From Ketobacter sp963922875 (GTDB taxonomy: Bacteria; Pseudomonadota; Gammaproteobacteria; Pseudomonadales; Ketobacteraceae): a stretch of DNA of 64,000 nucleotides. Location of the stretch: the NCBI GenBank assembly GCA_963922875.1, contig CAWUJH010000002.1, positions 372,001 to 436,000 of the forward strand. The letters are read 5' to 3'. This document shows, one piece after another, positions 61,107-64,000 of the stretch. A program made the translations under genes and the position numbers. How positions within the stretch are numbered: position 1 is the first letter of the stretch; each line of letters opens with the position of its first letter. Below the pieces are notes generated by a model that did no database searches, was not told where the DNA came from, and saw only the letters and a list, made by a program, of their open reading frames with translations.

Positions 61107-62950
61107 GATTGAATATTGCCTTCGGGTATTTCTTTATTAATAGGTTGTTGTATGGGTAAAATAATTGTGAAAATAGTGCCTTTTCCAACAGTAGAATGAA
61201 CCCTTAATTCACCGCCATGCTTCTTAATGATTCCGTAGGAAAGAGAAAGTCCTAAACCAGTACCTTTTCCGATTTCTTTTGTTGTGAAGAAAGGATCAAA
61301 GATCTTGTTGATTACTTTATCTGGTATTCCGCAGCCGTCATCTTCCACTTCAATTTTAATAGAATTAGGTTCTGCTGAGGTTCGAATGTATATATTCCCT
61401 GATGATTCAATTGCATGCGCTGAGTTGACCACCAAATTCATAATTACCTGATTTATCTGAGAAGGAACACATTCAATTTGAGGCAATGATCCGTAAGATT
61501 TATGAAGTTGTGCTTTATATTTTATCTCATTCCATGCGATGTTGAGGGTGCTATCTATTCCTCCGTGAATATCAGCCCATTGCCATTCAGCCTCATCAAT
61601 TCTGGAGAAATCTTTAAGATCCTGAACGATTTGTTTAACCCTACTAAGACCTTCTAATGATTCATCTATTACTAAATTTAGATTTTTCTTGATAGTATCG
61701 AATTTATTGGCTTTCTTTCTGTCTAAAACTTTATCGATAATTTCTTTGTCAGAATACTTATCTAGAATATTGTCAATATCTTCCAGTAGTTTTAAAGTTC
61801 GTTCGCTATATTTTTTTAACATAGTTAAATTTGAGTTAATAAATCCTACTGGGTTATTGATTTCGTGGGCCACGCCAGCTGCGAGCTGACCGATCGAGGC
61901 CAGTTTTTCTTGCTGAATCAATTGTCCTTGTACTTCTTCAAGTTTTTCATTGGCTTTTTCAATTTCATAGGTTTTTTCCAGGAGTTCTGATTGAAATTGA
62001 ACTCTACTCATAATTTCATCTACTAGTTCATCGTTTATTGAGTTGAGATCACTAGTTCTCTGGATAGCTATTTTAGCCAGATTTAATATAGTTCTCTTGG
62101 CAAATATGAATTGAGTGCTAAGTAATATGGTGAAAAGCGAGGAAAAGCCAAGTAATAGTAAGCCTAAATAGTCAAATTGACCTGAATCGAAAATGTCATT
62201 TTCTGTTTTTATTGAGAAGTTCAAATTCTTGTATGCGTATAGTTCAGTTGATCGGATATCTTTTGGGGCTTTCTCGAAAAAAACAAGTTCCAAGTGATCG
62301 TCTATATCTGCGATCTCTTTGGTTATTTTTTTACTTGTAGTTGCTGCTATTAACCAATTGGATTTTGATTCTAGTGATTTGTGAGTGAAGGGGATTGCGT
62401 ATACTACTAATTGGTATTCATTGCTTGGATTTGAAACTAAATAGAAATGACCATCATTATAGTTGGTTGATTTAGAATTTAGAATTTTCGAAATCAAATC
62501 ATGGGTAAGAATGTTAGAGACTTCTTTAGAATTTTTTGTTGAATTTACTTCATCGATAATAGTACTGTCATAAAATGATGTTTTTTGAATGAAATTAATA
62601 TTGGAATTTTCATCGATTAAATAATTTAGAAATATTTTGAATTCAAGATCTGTAACTTCTTCTGAAGATGCGAGAAAACCAATTGTGGTTATCGCACTTC
62701 TTTCTAAGGTCCCGAGTGAATCTACAATCCGATCAAAGTAATAATTTTCAGTTTTTTCTGTATATGTTTTTTGTATCTTGTTTCGCCAACTATTTGAAAT
62801 ATAAGAAGAGCTGAAAAAAACAATAAATCCTGATAAAACTATGAAAATAATGGGTAAAAACCCGTTCAGTCGACTCAATATTAATGTCCTGTCATTTGGT
62901 GACCCCATCTGGGCCATCAATATGAGTTCTTCGTCTGCACTCCTTTTCAT
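61103..62950 (-). CDS. Membrane sensor histidine kinase
   Basis: The 615-residue kinase has two membrane helices (about residues 30-50 and 265-290) flanking a periplasmic sensor of roughly 215 residues of no recognised family, a coiled-coil, then the kinase core: H-box LAAGVAHEINNPVGF, N-box NLVVNSAHAIE, and G-boxes DDGCGIPD and GKGTGLGLSLS. No HAMP domain is evident. It is noticeably AT-rich in the sensor half compared with the rest of the window. It lies between two HD-GYP-type regulators. Confidence 0.92.
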   Translation of the reverse strand: MKRSADEELILMAQMGSPNDRTLILSRLNGFLPIIFIVLSGFIVFFSSSYISNSWRNKIQKTYTEKTENYYFDRIVDSLGTLERSAITTIGFLASSEEVTDLEFKIFLNYLIDENSNINFIQKTSFYDSTIIDEVNSTKNSKEVSNILTHDLISKILNSKSTNYNDGHFYLVSNPSNEYQLVVYAIPFTHKSLESKSNWLIAATTSKKITKEIADIDDHLELVFFEKAPKDIRSTELYAYKNLNFSIKTENDIFDSGQFDYLGLLLLGFSSLFTILLSTQFIFAKRTILNLAKIAIQRTSDLNSINDELVDEIMSRVQFQSELLEKTYEIEKANEKLEEVQGQLIQQEKLASIGQLAAGVAHEINNPVGFINSNLTMLKKYSERTLKLLEDIDNILDKYSDKEIIDKVLDRKKANKFDTIKKNLNLVIDESLEGLSRVKQIVQDLKDFSRIDEAEWQWADIHGGIDSTLNIAWNEIKYKAQLHKSYGSLPQIECVPSQINQVIMNLVVNSAHAIESSGNIYIRTSAEPNSIKIEVEDDGCGIPDKVINKIFDPFFTTKEIGKGTGLGLSLSYGIIKKHGGELRVHSTVGKGTIFTIILPIQQPINKEIPEGNIQS

Positions 62951-62954
62951 AGGG

Positions 62955-64000
62955 CTAGGCTAATTGATTAATTGTGTCTTTGAGGGTTTCGTTGGAGTTT
63001 AAAAGAACCTCCACGATGTTCGGGTCTAGAGTTTTTCCAGCGCTCTGTTTTAGCGCGGAGACCACTGCGAAATATGGGTCTTTGTGGTTTTCGTCGATGG
63101 TGGATACTATTAAATAAGCGGTAGAGAAAAGTCTTGATTCAATTGGAATGGATTCAGCTATTAGGCCTTTTGGAGTCCCGTCCCCGTCATATCTTTCTCG
63201 ATGTGTTAAACATATTTTGTATGCTTGTGTTAATAAAGGGGTGTCTGAATTTTCAAATAATTTGGCTCCCAATTCAGGGTATTCCAAGAATTTTAATCGG
63301 TCTGGCTCTGAAAGACGGTTTATTTCAGAGGTTCTCAAGTGTTCGGGCAAAGCTAGCATACCAATATCATATACTTGAGATGAGAGTGACAACATTTCAG
63401 CTGTTTCACCATCGAGACCATATATCCATGCTATAGCCGCTGTAAATAGACCGATTTTCTTTGAGCTGGGTCTGTTATTTGGTTGAGAAAGTTTAGACAG
63501 ATAGGAGATTCTAGAGAGCATCTCTCGATACGATTTGGCATTTAGCTTTTCTGTTATCTTTAGTTTTTCAAGCGTGTCTTCCAGCAAATGAGTCCGTTCT
63601 TTCACCAGTTTCTCTAAAGTTTTATTAAAATTGGTTAAATCTCTTTGATAACGGCTTATGCGCAGCAAAGAAGTGACTCTAGTTTCAAGCTCTACTGGAT
63701 CAAGGGGTTTGCATATAAAATCGTCGGCGCCTAAATAGATTGCTTTTCGGCGGGTGTCTGAGTCACTATTGGCCGTCATTACACAAATAGTTGCCTTTTG
63801 GTTAATAGACATTTCATGATACTTCGAAAGGAATTCGAAACCATCCATGACCGGCATTTTGATGTCTAGTAGAATAAGGTCTGGATTTGGAAGTTTAATC
63901 ACCTGTTCCAAGCCGTCAGCACCGTTTTCCGCTTCGATGAAGTCAATATCAAACTCTTCAAACAGGCGGATTATTGAATTTCTATTGTTTTTTTCATCAT
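62955..64000 (-). CDS. Response regulator with degenerate HD-GYP domain (5' end beyond the window)
   Basis: The frame is open to the right edge: reading upstream of 63911 it continues as DEKNNRNSIIRLFEEFDIDF, the start of a receiver domain, so only the first few codons are missing. The receiver has its phospho-Asp in LILLDIKMPVMDG and Lys in ICKPLDP. The output domain resembles HD-GYP but the metal motif HD is replaced (QVYDIGML for xHDIGK) and HHE reads THRERYDGDG, so phosphodiesterase activity is unlikely and a c-di-GMP or protein-binding role is inferred. It is 4 bases upstream of the kinase gene. Confidence 0.88.
   Translation of the reverse strand, partial: DEKNNRNSIIRLFEEFDIDFIEAENGADGLEQVIKLPNPDLILLDIKMPVMDGFEFLSKYHEMSINQKATICVMTANSDSDTRRKAIYLGADDFICKPLDPVELETRVTSLLRISRYQRDLTNFNKTLEKLVKERTHLLEDTLEKLKITEKLNAKSYREMLSRISYLSKLSQPNNRPSSKKIGLFTAAIAWIYGLDGETAEMLSLSSQVYDIGMLALPEHLRTSEINRLSEPDRLKFLEYPELGAKLFENSDTPLLTQAYKICLTHRERYDGDGTPKGLIAESIPIESRLFSTAYLIVSTIDENHKDPYFAVVSALKQSAGKTLDPNIVEVLLNSNETLKDTINQLA

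Noticed and set aside
1..64000. Search for tRNA/rRNA genes, insertion sequences and prophage genes
   Set aside because: No cloverleaf-like, transposase-like or phage-like sequence was recognised; gene density is normal throughout.

Overview
The window looks like a chromosomal stretch of a free-living, probably marine, gammaproteobacterial diazotroph. The glycogen, cydPABX, nhaD, RegB/RegA, Tus-like and cysH genes all resemble gammaproteobacterial families, and about 9 kb of nitrogen-fixation accessory genes carry textbook NifA/sigma-54 control sites. A Cellvibrionales-like lineage is my guess only. I found no tRNA, rRNA, CRISPR array, IS element or phage gene.

Layout. 1-1219: end of a nif-linked segment (4Fe-4S LRV repeat protein plus a small coupled unknown). 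1223-3088: an atypical, apparently K+-independent pyruvate kinase. 3360-14122: glycogen/alpha-glucan island (glgP, malQ, GH57, glgC, glgB, glgA). 14142-23986: nif accessory regulon built from three divergent sigma-54 promoter regions, two of them with a NifA TGT-N10-ACA site between the promoters. Its products are bacterioferritin/Bfd, rhodanese, an AAA ATPase, a NifX-type protein, GST, TPR-like and CBS proteins, Nif11, hemerythrin, NifZ, a SagB-type oxidoreductase and five unknown proteins. nifHDK lie outside the window. 24004-30294: cysH (APS reductase type), a Tus-like terminator protein, a Baeyer-Villiger-type monooxygenase divergent from an AraC regulator, and nhaD. 30385-34475 and 41553-45841: two RND efflux pairs. 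34462-41512: respiratory control block, with a sigma-54 activator facing a sigma-54-promoted cydPABX operon (including an unflagged 40-residue CydX), a flavin reductase and RegB/RegA. 45850-49173: MbnP/MbnH 'metallo-mystery' pair with an outer-membrane barrel. 49329-52177: COG3687 protein, a secreted Cys-repeat protein and a transglutaminase-like protein. 52208-57947: complete seven-gene Nit1C (nitrilase) cluster, with a consensus sigma-54 promoter and a divergent MocR regulator. 59781-64000: AT-rich signalling operon (degenerate HD-GYP regulator open at the window end, histidine kinase, intact HD-GYP regulator).

How the parts fit (inference). Glycogen supplies carbon. The nif accessory regulon handles iron, sulfur and oxygen around nitrogenase. 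The high-affinity bd oxidase with RegBA tunes respiration and oxygen. Nit1C looks like a nitrogen-scavenging system wired to the same sigma-54 nitrogen circuitry. Sigma-54 is the recurring theme: seven well-matched GG-N10-GC promoters fall in front of genes. All assignments come from reading motifs by eye; no database search was run.
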